A stretch of 64,000 bases of DNA from Plenodomus lindquistii (taxonomy: Eukaryota; Ascomycota; Dothideomycetes; Pleosporales; Leptosphaeriaceae): positions 1,736,001 to 1,800,000 of the forward strand of contig JANUWI010000004.1 in the NCBI GenBank assembly GCA_025504975.1, written 5' to 3'. The position numbers were made by a program, and so were the translations under genes. The notes beneath the pieces are model-generated. The model was not told where the DNA came from. It saw nothing but the letters and a program-made list of their open reading frames with translations, and did no database searches. Every line of letters starts with the position of its first letter. The first letter of the stretch is position 1. Positions 21,491 to 32,885 of the stretch are shown here, piece after piece.

Positions 21491-24400
21491 CTACCGAAAC
21501 AATCCCTTCAACACAGTCTCCAGCTTATCCGCCAGTGGATCCTCTGGCCGTTTACGTCCTTGCTCATCGAACCGCGGAGGCAGCTCAATCGTCGTATCAC
21601 TCGCAGCATCAGACCCGGGACTCTCATCGCGATGCCGTCTTTTGCGCTCCCGGCCAGATTCTTTTGATGCATTCGAGCGTTCATCGTCTTTGCGGCGGCG
21701 ATGGCGGCGGTGACGCTCCTGGTCCCCATGACCATCTCGATCACCACTCCATTGCTCTTCGTCATCATGGTGATTTCTGCGTTTCTCCTTGTCTCTTCCC
21801 CTCACACTCTCCCTGTCTCTATCTCTCTCCCTTTCCCTAGCTCTCTCCTGTTCCTCATCCCTCTCAGGCTCCGGATTCGCAGGGATAGTCTTCTCCTGCG
21901 GGTGCAAATCAAACATGACAGTCTTTTCGCTCCTTGCTGTCGGACTCGTCGGTTCTTCAATTTCGCTCTCCGAGTCTGTACCATCAGAATCAACACCACC
22001 ACTGACACCATCACCAACAAAAACATCATCGTTATCATGAGTTATACGATCTGCATTAGAATCAGCAAACCTTCTCGCGCCGGGGTCACCAACAGGCATC
22101 GATCTCGACGCACCACGCGCAATAGGAGTAGTAGTAGTAGCATAGCGCTCGCCGGGTGGGGCATGTGCATGTGTAAAGCGGTCAGGAGCTGGTGCACTCA
22201 CATTGTCATCCGGATGACCTCGGCGCGCATTGCTGTAGTAGGGATCATGTTGTTGTTGGGGCGGGGCGTACGGATTGCCAAAGTTTATGTCGTCGTGCGG
22301 TGGGGGTTGGTTGACAAAGTGTGAAGGGTGGTTCGGCTCGTAAGCGCTTTGGGGTGGGGGAGGGTAGTCGGCGGGATTGTAGGGTGGATAGGGCGTGTGC
22401 GGGTTGTGGTCAACGGGTGCACTGGGGGGAGGGGGAAAGTAGTTTGTCTCGGGAAAGAAGCGCGAGTCGTTGGGGTGGGCGGTTGAGGGTTGGGGGCTGT
22501 CATAGGAACTAGGGCTGTACGTTCCTGTGGAGTAGGCTGAGTCGTCTTCGCCTGTGGTGATTTGTCTGAGTACGAGGTTCTAGTTGCGGTATGGGCGAGG
22601 GAGGGACTCACGGCGTCGTTCACGTTCCTTGTCTGCCTTCTTCTTGTCGCGTCGCTTGGCTGCCTCATGGGCTGCTAGACCGGCGACACCGGCGACTGCT
22701 GCTGTTTCTGCCACCGATCGAGCACGAGACTTACTTCGGCTTCGACTTCGACTTCGACTACGGTTCCGGCTGCTGTGTCGTCCGCGCGAGGACGAGGAAG
22801 AGCTTCGCCGCCGTTGGCGGTGCGCCCGGCTTCTCGCGCGATCGGTATAGATCGGATCACCACCGTACTCTACTAGAACAGGTTCACTGTGAGTGCTTCT
22901 GGGTCTGCTGTGACTACGGCCTCTGAGGCGGTCCATCACTGACCTGGAGCGTGATCGTGATCGCGACTTTGAGGCCGCCCTGACTTCTTTCTTAGCCTTG
23001 TGCTTCTCATACAGTCCAGCAACGGCAGCGCCAGTGACACCAGCTGCGGCGATTGGCGCGCCCTTTCGGATGCGGCTAGGTGATCGTTTGCCCTCTCGCT
23101 TGCGGGATTTGCTCCGTCGATGTTCCACGAGGCCAGCCACAGCAGCACTTGCAAGACCGACTTGGGCAGCACGGCTGTTGCGGTGCTCGGGATCTGTGTG
23201 CTTACTTCGGCTGCGAGACCTGTGCTTGCTTCGACTGCGCGACCTCGCCTTCTCAGACTCAATCACTGTCACTGATTTGGAGCGCGCGCGTCCCCTCCTA
23301 GATCGGGACCTGCTCCTATGCGTCTTCTCGATGACGGTGGTGACTTGCTCCTTCTCGTTCTTCTTCTTCTGCCTCTGTCCATACGAGTAAGCAAGAGCGC
23401 CAACACCAGCCAGGGCAGCCAAGGTGCCAATCTCCTTGACGCGAGACTTGCTGCGATGGCGGGACTTGCTGCGGTGGCGCTCTCGGCGGCCGCGACCGCG
23501 CTCTGAAGACACGGATCTGTCGCGGTTGTTGAAGCGATCCAGGGCTACTGCGCTGACGGCACCAAGGGTACCGTACCCAAGCGCATTGCCGATGGTGCCG
23601 CCGGGCGCTTCGCCCTTTCTCTTGCGGTGGTGTCGGACCACCTGGCCGGCGGCGATGCCAGCCAGAGCGCCTGCGGCCACGTCGCGCTTGGTATGCGTTT
23701 CGGAGCCCTCCCACGTGTCCTTTTCCTTGCGGATGTAGATGTCGTCGTCGCTGTAGTAGTTCTTCTCTGCATAGCGATCGCGGCCGTACTCGCGCTCGTC
23801 CATGTACCGCTCGTCTCGCCGGCCGCCGCGATCGACTTCCTTGACCCGACGCTCATAGTAGTAGTCTTCCTCGTGCCGGGGGCGGGCAACCTGTCTGTCC
23901 TCTGTTATCTCCTGGCGCTCGACGAGTTCGTAGGCGGGCTCTGGAGCACGCTCGCGGATAATGATGGTCTGGGGCTCCTCGCGGATGATGATGGGCTGGG
24001 GGGCGGGGGGTGCGGCGGGGGCTTCGTTGCGGATGTAGATGGGCTGGGGCGGGGGCAGGGGCTGGGGCTCGGGGCGGAAGTACTCGGTGGACCGCGAGTA
24101 GCGCTCCAGATCGTAGGGCTGCTCGCGGTGCGGCTCGAGCTGGTAGTCGCGCTCGTAGTCGCGCTCGTAGTCTCGCGAGATGCGGATTTCGGTGCGGGCG
24201 GGCGAGGGCGAGCGCTCGACATGGCGCTCAACATGGCGCTCGATGCGATAGTCGTGGACGTCGCGGGCGGCCTGCGAGGGAGCCGCGTGGTCCATGTAGC
24301 GGTACTCGCTGCGGACCTCGCTGCGGGGGGGCGGCGGGGCATCGCGCTCCATGACGTACTCGGTCGTGGTACGGCGCTCCTCGTAGTCGTTGCGGCCGCG

Positions 24401-24574
24401 GTGCTGGTGCACCATCTGCATGTCCTGCTCGTACACGTCTTCCTCGAGGCTGTGGTCGGGCACCTTGTAGCGCCTGACGGTGGTGTAGCCGCCGCCGCCG
24501 CCTGCAGTGCGCGACGAGCCCGTCTCCCAGTCGCGCTCGCGCTCGCGCTCGGTGCGCTTGTAGATGACAGACAT
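21491..24574 (-). CDS. DUF3824-type RS-rich protein with repeated glycine/alanine zipper helices
   Basis: Exons 24574-22612 and 22551-21491 with a 60-nt intron at 22552-22611 (donor GTGAGT); 1007 aa. The N-terminal 290 residues are very rich in Arg, Glu and Tyr (ERDYERDY, IIIREEPQTIIIRERAP). Residues 299-640 hold six small-residue hydrophobic helices (about 299-311, 325-346, 381-398, 468-483, 505-523 and 621-639), e.g. TLAALAGVGALAYSYG, each followed by a basic or Arg-Ser cluster. The C-terminal exon begins Pro/Tyr-rich (proline runs), then becomes acidic and Arg/Glu-rich and ends KLETVLKGLFR. The pattern matches fungal DUF3824 proteins of unknown function; the RS tracts suggest phosphorylation by SR kinases. 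I took the ATG at 24574 because the frame upstream lacks similar composition. Confidence 0.82.
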
Positions 24575-25433
24575 GGCCGGTGGTGGGGGCACAGGCAGAT
24601 GCAGTTGCGGCAATGTAGAAATGGAGCCCAGCAGTGCCAGGCGAGCGCTGGGTGATGGGAGGGGGGAACAAGAAACCAAGAGAGTCGGAGTAGGGCGATG
24701 GGCTGGAGGACAGAGAGTCAGGCTCTGGACAGTTAAGTGCGGGCGGTATCAGGCGCATACAGGGAATGGAGCGAGCACTGCCAGCCGCTACGTCACCTCC
24801 ACCACCCGAAACACTGCACCTCACCCCTCTCGTTGTGCCGGACAAGAACCTCACCGGACTGCCGCTTGCCCTGCACGTCAGCACATCCGAGCATAGCCCC
24901 GCGTGCGCCTGACGCTATCCCGCTCATGTGACCATGCTGCCCACTGTGCAAACCTTTCTTCGCACTTGTCCACATACAATGTCGTGAGCAAACCCAACCG
25001 TGTCTGGGATGACCTTGCATACACAGAGGCCACACACCGGATTCCGCCCCCTCCTTTGACGAGGCCCTGTGCAGCAGTCAGACGTTGGAGCCCACCGTTG
25101 CACCACATCTTTGATTCATTGCGCACCCTTATCCACGCGACACGGCACATATCTTGGGCCGTCTTACCTTTGTGTGCACATGGCTACACCTAGAACCGTC
25201 GCAGGCGTCAGAGTTTGCATGACAAAACAGCCTGCTCTGGAGCTGCGCAAGTCGATATATATAAGTGACATTACACTAAGAAAAAGTTTCTTTCCCTTGC
25301 GCCAGTCTATGTACATGGGCCTGTCACCCGACCGCCGAGGTATACTAGTACTACAGATTACGATATCAGTCTAACCAAAACGTACAAATAAAAGACCCGC
25401 CATGCGACTTGGGACAACAACCCTACGCCGCTA
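24575..25433. other. Intergenic, promoter of the DUF3824 gene and 3' flank of the CorA gene
   Basis: 860 bp with no convincing gene. Open frames are short and lack motifs. Confidence 0.45.
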
Positions 25434-28045
25434 CTAGACAATGCCGTACACCCTCTTCGCAATAAAGTAGCACATCAGCCCAAAGCCGATCAGCCCACCA
25501 GTAATGCACCAGAACCATGTCAGGGTTGGAACATCTTGACCGGGAACGAGACTATGGAGAGTATTAGCATGGATCAAGTTTGATAACACACCACAGCGAC
25601 TTACCAATTCATACCCCAAATACCAGTAACGACGTTCATAGGTAGAACAATGGTACCTAGGACAGTAAGCTTGCCCAAAATGTCCGAAGTCTTCTCTTGA
25701 CGCTCGTTCATTCTGATATTGATCTGGGCAAGGTAGTTGCTATGGGCGCGAGAGAGGAGACTGGAGTCATGGTTAGGATCCAATTCAACAGTTATTGAAT
25801 GACAAACGTACTTCTCGTAATGACTCAGGTTGCCCGTCATGGTCACAATATGATCCTGGATATCTCCAAGATACATGCCAATCTCGTTGCGTGGTGCAAT
25901 GTCCCACTGCTCGTTACACCGTTTTGCGAAGCCCTTGATGACATCTGCCTTGTTACCTAGCAAGCGATACAGACTCATGACTTTTTTGCGGCACTCGCCA
26001 ACTCGTCGCAACATGTCCCGACCGCTGTCTTGCTGTGACTTGTTCTCTGGCTTCTCATAGTGGGGATTATTGTAGTTGTACACCATCTTCTCCTTTTCGG
26101 CTTCTTGATCCTCATCATTGGAGTGAAGACGCAAGATGGCTTCATCAATGTCATCAACCTCTTCCTCGATCCTCTGGATCATGGGCGCATATGCATCAGT
26201 AATATCATCGATGATGGCATATGAAATCCAATCAGGAGACAGGACCAGGTAATCTGAAAGCTGGCGAATTCGTCTGCGTACATTGGCCGGGTGGGGAGTC
26301 ATGGAGAAGTGAAAACTGATCACCCCTTCCCGGAACACAACGACGTAAAGGTTGACGGGCTCTAGATAGTCCTCGCTAGTTTCGTCTTGTTCAAAGGTTC
26401 GGTAATTGATGAAATAGTAGTGTTTGAAGAGCTCCACCTTCTCACGCTGCTCTTGCATGAGGATATCTTCAGACGTAAGGGGATGGATGCCAAACGTCTT
26501 CGAGATGACCTTCATCTCGGTCTCGGTGGGCGACATGACATCGAGCCACCACGCAGGCCGTGGCCCGTAGTGCTTTGGTTTTTCTTCCTTGGGCCTAGGG
26601 GTGTCGGACGGACGTGGAGTCGTTGAGCGGGTCTGTTCGCCAGATGAGCCTTTGCCGTCAGCCTTGGAGGGTGATCGAGTGGTGGCTCGTGAGCTATATC
26701 CGTTGGTACCCAAGTGTTGCATGTCTTCCTCGTCTGTCTCGTCGTCGCTGGTGTCTTCCACAAGAGGTGGGTCCGGGATGAACAAGTTCCTAAACGTCTG
26801 ACCTGGCTGCAAAAGCTCACTAATGCTTTGGCTATGAATGGTGTTGTCAAAAGTCTCGTTGAAATAGGTGAAGCGGTATGGAGCTTCGCTTGCTTCGCGG
26901 TGCCAGACACGTTGTCTTGGTCGGAGACGTCCCTCGACCATTAATGGCTCGCTGACCTTTCGCATACGCATGCCCTCCATGGTCCGTTGCTCCTTCTCCT
27001 CGTGCGCCCAGGATTGGAGAATCTCGAGATCTGGCCAACGACGACGTCTCCTTCGGCTAGTCGGTTCTCCCGTGGTTGGAGCGTTGAGGTAATCCTCGTG
27101 GCCTAGCTCAGACATGGTCTCATGCGGAAAGCACACATCTTCGATTGCAGACGCCGTCATGCGACGCCTGAGGTCACCAGGGGCGGGAGGAGATGCTTGG
27201 GGGCTTCCTCCATCAACATCGATCAGAGCATCGCGAGACCTCTCAGGCTCGGACAGGTTGTCCAGATCCGTGGTAAGCATGACATCGTCGAAAGCCGACT
27301 CAGCCTCCAGGTTGGGGCTAGCTGGAACAGAGGGCGGGTTGTTGACATCGTACTCTGCAAGGTTGACCTGGGAGCGATGGTGTTGGGCAAACAGAGCAGC
27401 GCCAACGCTTGCGCCTGCGCCTGACTGAGCGCTGGTACCGCCGTAGCTGGAGCCAGTCCTCGTGTCTCGCTGCGACGTGCCAATCAAGGGCGTGCGGTCG
27501 TTGGCCTCGTCTTCCTCATCATGGTCGTCTTGGTCGCCATGGCTGAAGCTGCCCTCCGGAGTATGGGACAGGCGCGAGCGGCCAAAGGCACTCTGGCCCT
27601 TGGGAGCCGACAGGCGCTGTGGCGAGGCGATGTTGGGCTGGCTTGCGCGGGGCTGGTAAATGGACGTGACGGGCACGCTGGGCCGTCGCGTTCTGATGGT
27701 GGGATGCTCGCGGTGGTCCAGCAACGCCTCGCTCTCGAGACTGGTGCTGCTCAGGTTGTTCTGAGAGCGGTAGAAGCTGTTATTTCCGCGCGAGTTTCCA
27801 TGGCCCGCGACGTCGGCCAAGCTGGGGCGCTCGTTGCTCATGTCGCCTGTGCCCATGTCGCCAGAGGCGGCGAAGGATTGGCGACGATTGCGCCGTTTCT
27901 TGCCGGCGCGATGCTTCTTCTTCTTTGCGGGCGTCGACGCAGAGGCAGCGGCCTCAGCATAAGAGGGGCCGCCGTGCTCTCCGCCTGCAGGTGGGCCATT
28001 GCCTGCTGCAGGCCCAGCAGGGCGCGCTGGACTCGGGGGGGCCAT
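25434..28045 (-). CDS. CorA-family Mg2+ transporter (Mnr2/Alr1-like)
   Basis: Exons 28045-25812, 25760-25605 and 25551-25434; introns of 51 and 53 nt; 835 aa. The long N-terminal cytoplasmic part (about 470 aa) is Ser/Pro/Arg-rich with acidic runs. The conserved CorA core begins near KPKHYGPRPAWWLDVMSPTE and includes a long helix (HSNYLAQINIRMNERQEKTSDILGKL is one continuous stretch, quoted here only by its first and last parts). The pore signature GMN closes transmembrane helix 1 (about residues 794-796), split by the last intron; helix 2 is TWFWCITGGLIGFGLMCYF. The first intron is in frame (51 nt), so unspliced reading also stays open; it is placed by its GTACGT donor, CTAAC branch and CAG acceptor. 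Yeast relatives move Mg2+ across the vacuolar (Mnr2) or plasma (Alr1) membrane. Confidence 0.9.
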
Positions 28046-28606
28046 TGCCTATCGCGCGAATGGGAGGGCAATGCTTGACGAAGGCCTTGATTCGGGGGGT
28101 GAGATGCAGCGGTGAGTCGCCACAGGGTCGGCGTCTTTTGCTGGCGAGGATCTCAGACCAACACCAAGGTACTGTGCATATGCAGTGCAAGGCTCCCCCC
28201 CAGTCTTGCTTTGCCAGTGACGAAATGCAGCCAGGCCCGAGCGCCGATAGACCGTGGACCATAGCCCAGGCCTAACAACCAAACTCCATGGCCATCAACC
28301 ATCAATCCAATGCAATCAATGCCTCTGCACGCAGCACGCTTCACTTGGACACTCTGTACTCTACTCTACTTAACATGGCCACTGCAGCTCCCTCGCTGCT
28401 GGGTGCCGCAAGGAACAAGGAACAGCGGCATGCAAAGATAAGCAAAGTGGGCGCGTGCCCTGTTTCCTCTTTGGGCCATGGCAATTGGAATATATCCCAT
28501 GACGCTTGGATTGCATTGCATTCGGTTCCATCCACGGCCTTACCCACTTTATACCCGCAACACATCCTTAAGTTGCGACCCAGCAAAGAAGCAAAGAAAG
28601 CTGCAC
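28046..28606. other. Intergenic, CorA gene promoter
   Basis: 560 bp between the CorA gene start and the remnant transporter. It shows no similarity to the missing C-terminal half of that transporter in any frame I read. Confidence 0.45.
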
Positions 28607-29414
28607 CTACAAGACGTATCTGAACAGAGGACCATAATTCCCAACACCGACAACATTGCCCTCCACCAGGAAAAGGTCTCTCCACTTCGCCATATCCGTA
28701 TCACCGCTGGTAATACCATACGCCAAAGCTCGGGCGAACGTATTTGCCAGAGGAGCAGCCGAGGAAAATAGGCCTGCGCGTAACCCGAGCTCGTCTCTTA
28801 GGTAGAAGAATGATGGCAAGAAAGGTACTCCAGGACCGTAGGCGATCTCAGCTACACCCATGAAGAAACGTAAAGCCATCATGCCGCCCCATGAGTGCAC
28901 ACTGTCTTAGCAAGTAGAAACCACCCCCCTATCCTAGGACGCAGCCTGCCGCCCAAATATGTGGTGGAACAATCTTCCACATGATCGCTGATAGCGTCAG
29001 TACGTCTGGCTAAGGCGCGCCTCTTGAAAGGCGAGATACTTACCGAGAAAGCCGAAAACATTGTATGAAATATGGAATATGGTAAGCAGCCAAGTATATT
29101 GTGAACTGCTCAGATATAGATCTTCTTCCATGCCAGCAATGGTCAGCACTGCTACTGGTGACCTGCCTGAGCGTGACTACTGACCCTATGATTCATCTGT
29201 CCAGGAACGCGAGCAAATATAACACAGATAGAAGTGGAACAAGATGCAGATCCAACTTCTGTCGCACGCCCTTCTCGACTTCAGGATCGATCTCTTGTAC
29301 CACAGGCTCGGCAGGCACTGCTTCAACATCGTCATGTTCCATCTTTGCAGCACCCACATCCTTCACGTCATCCACTCCTGTGATTCCATTCTCTTTCTGC
29401 GCATGGGATTGCAT
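28607..29414 (-). pseudogene. Truncated, decayed ACS-family MFS transporter (Tna1-like)
   Basis: Three stretches on the minus strand read as consecutive N-terminal pieces of a Tna1-type transporter: an acidic tail ending LYLLAFLDR (to about 29198), then AGMEEDLYLSSSQYTWLL...FGFL (about 29125-29040), then KIVPPHIWAAGCVLG, and SWGGMMALRFFMGVAEIAYG through KWRDLFLVEG (about 28655). They cannot be joined into one frame: the donor after FLDR reads AT instead of GT (29196-29197); a TAG at 28929-28931 stands where Trp is expected; one extra G shifts the frame just after it; and a TAA at 28907-28909 stands where Gln is expected. Homology stops about halfway through a normal 500-aa protein and the C-terminal helices are absent. 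No intact copy of this subtype is in the window; the ACS gene at 1691-3263 is a different subfamily member. Confidence 0.75.
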
Positions 29415-30307
29415 TTTTCAACATACAAAACTGGCGACAAATTTCGAAAGCAAAGCGTGTCTGTGCAAAAAAAAGGGACATAAGAGGGCAAAAAGGCAGG
29501 GAACGCCGCACAACATAAGCAACACCTGACTCTCGTCACCCGAAGCTTAATTGCGCCACACTCCGATTGACCCCGGATTTTGTCACTTGTGTGTGCAGTT
29601 ACACCGCCATGGGCGTATTGGGTTACTGTGTTAGGGTTGGGGTGCGACCAGCGATGTGGGGTTGGTGACCTGTGAGGACCGGAGGGAGGGATTTCTGCAG
29701 GCTGCATAGTCTATGTACTGGTAGGAAGATATGGTGAGTGGATCGTGAAGACTTGAACTAGAGTACGTGTTCGGAAGGATAGTGACGGTGGGAAGAGGAA
29801 GGGAGGCTTCCGGTTGGGAAGATGGTGGTGTGAAGTAGACTTGGTGCGACCACTATCCTTCTTCGATACAACTACAACATGTTGTGAGTATCAGGAGTCT
29901 CTCAGAGAGAGCCCTTTTCTATTGGGTTCCGACCGCAAGCAACACAACACATTGAAAGCACTGTCAAAAGTCATACTTCACACGTATGCGGTGCGAGTGA
30001 TCGAGAGGAAACTAGATTGGTTCCTTGTGCCTTTGTGGTCTCATCACTGTCATGAAGGCTCAGACGCCATGCTCTTTAGGTGAGATAGAGACTGAATGAA
30101 TACAAGCACGCAATACTGCAATTTCAAATCAAGATTGGTAGTTTTGAAATACCACAGATATGTATTGAGCATACCAGCTTGCATATTCTCAATCCTACAT
30201 AACCGTCCAACCACGTCCAAAGTAGAGCTCCTTATCAAATGCCCACAAACCCTAATGTCAACCTGCAAAGTCTCGTCACCCTTGCTTTTGCCCAGGTGTC
30301 CAGCTTC
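29415..30307. other. Intergenic
   Basis: About 0.9 kb upstream of the decayed transporter and downstream of an unknown gene. Nothing recognised. Confidence 0.45.
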
Positions 30308-31216
30308 TCAAACAGAAATATGCTGCATCTTCTGTCCCGCCCCAACCTGCGGTCCCAATCTCGGCAACGGCTTTAACTTTTGCTGTGTAACTGGCGTTTT
30401 GCTCGCCTGGCCTGGTAGCGTATTTGTACCGGGATATGGCTTGGGCTTCGAATCGGTTGCTTTCTTCTGTTCCACGGGAGGGACAAATGGTCTCGGTGCG
30501 CCAGGTTTAACTGCGGTCTTTGGTCCGCTTGATGCTGGTACACCATTCGGCTTTGGGAGAGCGTTAACGCTGGGGTAGGGCTTGGGGATGTTCCTGCTAG
30601 GTGTGGATCTAGATGCGGCACCGCCTTTGAAGGATGATGTCGCTCCGGTGAGAGCCTTTGGTCCTCCTCCTACGACACCGCCGGCTCCACCTACTCCACC
30701 CGTTACCCCTCCAATGGCTTTGTTGGCACCAGTCATGACGCCACCTGCCGTACTCTTTGCGCGGCCTACTCCTCCCACGACAGCTTTCTTCGCGGTATGG
30801 CCATTAATTTGGGTCGTACCCGGATACTTCTTGGCTCCTAGTGGTGTCGAGTTGCTTGCTTTCGGTTTCGTAGTCGGGAGCTTGCTCGACGCAGGAAGGG
30901 AATTCGAACGTTTGATGACGGGCTTACGTGCTGTCGAGGGAAGGGCTTTGGGAGAGGGCTTGTAGGTTTGTCCGGATATATTGGACCCGTAGTTTGTTGC
31001 CTTTTTCTCAATCGCTATGGTGGAATTAGCATAGATTGAAAGAAGTGATGATGAGAATCAGAGAGGCGCACAATTTCCAACACCCCGTCCCCCATTTTCA
31101 ATCATATCACCTGCTTTGATCAACGCATTGCCCGCAAATTCGCCCGCTGATCGCGTTCCCGCCTCCACAAAGCCCTCGACGGAGTTCCAGAGTATGTTTT
31201 GGATGAAGCCAGCCAT
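30308..31216 (-). CDS. Unknown basic Gly/Pro/Lys-rich protein
   Basis: Exons 31216-31072 and 31014-30308 with a 57-nt intron (donor GTGCGC, acceptor TAG); 283 aa. The first 48 residues form an amphipathic, small-residue segment (MAGFIQNILWNSVEGFVEAG...) that may associate with a membrane. The remainder is a low-complexity basic chain with a Gly-rich block (VGGVGRAKSTAGG...) and two copies of a KPYP-x-N-x-LP unit (KPYPSVNALPKP and KPYPGTNTLPGQ). It looks like a disordered scaffold-type protein. I do not recognise a family. Support is the long open exon 2, which stays open in the spliced frame back to the acceptor, and a clean ATG in exon 1. Confidence 0.6.
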
Positions 31217-31741
31217 TTTGTTTCGAGTTTGATATGTGATGACTTGATGACAGTAGGTATTAGTATGCAATGGGGCTTTTGGACCCGCAGATTTCGTGTC
31301 TCAAATCGTGATGTCCGATGATGGTCATGCTCGCGCCACACGAGCTCCATCCTGTTTCGAGGGACTGGGATGACCATTAGGGTCCCGCCCCCGGCCCATG
31401 ACGTACCTTGTGGCACGGCAAGCTGACAGGGGTATGCTAGTTGGTGATCATTCTCTGTAGTGCTCATTTGCGCCTGTACTTTGTGCCTGGTGAGACGAGT
31501 GCATATGTTATTCCGACGTGGTACTGTCGTTGTTGGATGTTGGGGCGAATCGGCCTGACGGCACAAGATGTTCATGAATGTGGAGACTTTTCAGTGATTT
31601 GACCTACTTATACAACTAAGATAGTGAAACTCTGACTGCCTGCGATACAATGTCATCCCGAATGCTACGTGAAAAATAATTCGATATTGCCCTGAACTCC
31701 CGCCACGTTCATGCATCTCTCCGTCCCAAGTTACGGTGCCA
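31217..31741. other. Intergenic
   Basis: 525 bp between two leftward unknown genes; nothing recognised. Confidence 0.5.
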
Positions 31742-32424
31742 CTACGACCCCTGTCTAGCCTTCTCCGCGCAGATCAACGCAATGATGCGGCTCAACTCAG
31801 CACTCTGCGCGAACTGCTCCTGCTTCGTCTTGTCGTCGACATCTTCGCACGCAGCAATATCATTGCTCACCTTGAGCATGCGGTTTTGAAGCGTCAGCAG
31901 CTTCGAAAGAGTGTTATCCAAAAAGGGCGCGCTGAATGTGATGTTTGTGGGCGATGCACCGGAGTTGGGGATGCGCATCTCGAGTTTTCGAGGAGGTTTC
32001 TTTGCGCCAGACTGCGAAGGGGCAGATTGGGCTTGTTCTTGTTGCTGCTGCTGTTGCGGTCTGAGAAATAAGTTAGTCCATGGTATGGCTGTTGAAAATG
32101 CCTAGAACGCCAGTGGATGCTGAGGCAGGACTATGAGTAGCGGTTTAACAGCCGCTAACGAGACCAAGTCAGGGAGGGAGCTGGCGGGTAAACGTACGGT
32201 TGTCGCTCGACGAACGTCATGGTCTCCGCCATCTCGGCGACACGATTGGCAATGCGCGATGCCATGATGGTGTATGGCGACATTTGCGGTTTCGCCGCTT
32301 CTCTCACCGCGCCGTTTGTTTCGGGCTTCTGTGGTGTGCTTGCGGCAGGCTTCTTGGTTCGTGATGCGGTTGTCTTGTTGGTTGTGCGTTTAGTAGGAGC
32401 TGAGGCGACTGAGGCGGCAGGCAT
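31742..32424 (-). CDS. Unknown small protein, Ala/Thr/Lys-rich N-terminus and helical C-terminus
   Basis: Exons 32424-32198 and 32060-31742 with a 137-nt intron (donor GTACGT, acceptor CAG); 181 aa. The N-terminal 45 residues are Ala/Thr/Lys-rich (TKRTTNKTTASRTKKPAAS). A helix follows (TIMASRIANRVAEMAETMTF), then a Gln run created at the splice join, then a C-terminal segment likely to form coiled helices (LDNTLSKLLTLQNRMLKVSN and KQEQFAQSAELSRIIALICA). It could be a small subunit of a larger complex, but I do not recognise the family. It is divergent from the acyltransferase gene, 461 bp away. Confidence 0.62.
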
Positions 32425-32885
32425 CTTGGACTGATATGCGTGGAATTCTCAGATTGGAAGCTATAAGTCTTGTCAGTCTATTGTTTTCCAACCTGACGGC
32501 GTTGCGGAGCTCACGATGTGTGCAGGAAGCGACAGGGATCTGAGTGGGTGAACACTGACCTTGGGTACAGATTCGAAGTTTGGCAGCGATGTTGAAATGT
32601 CGATGTTTGGAAGGGGCGCTTGACCACGGGTTTGAATAACTCCAAGGGATATTGCGATGACCTAACGACGGGTAACGGGGCCTTCGATATCTTGACTTGA
32701 GGTGGCACAGAAAGTGGGAAGCAAGCGCCACATGCGACGTCATCCAACGGCACGACAACAGGGGTCAACGATGCATGAGTGGAGCTGCATCTTGATCTCG
32801 AACATTACCCTGAGCTGACGTCGGATGGTAACGTCCAAGGGAGGATTGATGGTCGATTGAATACCGTGCTTTGACACTCGTCAAG
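32425..32885. other. Divergent intergenic region
   Basis: 461 bp shared promoter region of the unknown gene (left) and the acyltransferase (right). No other feature seen. Confidence 0.5.

Noticed and set aside
23627..24655. 342-codon plus-strand open frame
   Set aside because: Antisense shadow of the Arg/Glu-rich DUF3824 exon; its Leu/Val/Ala/Asp composition is what the complementary codons produce.
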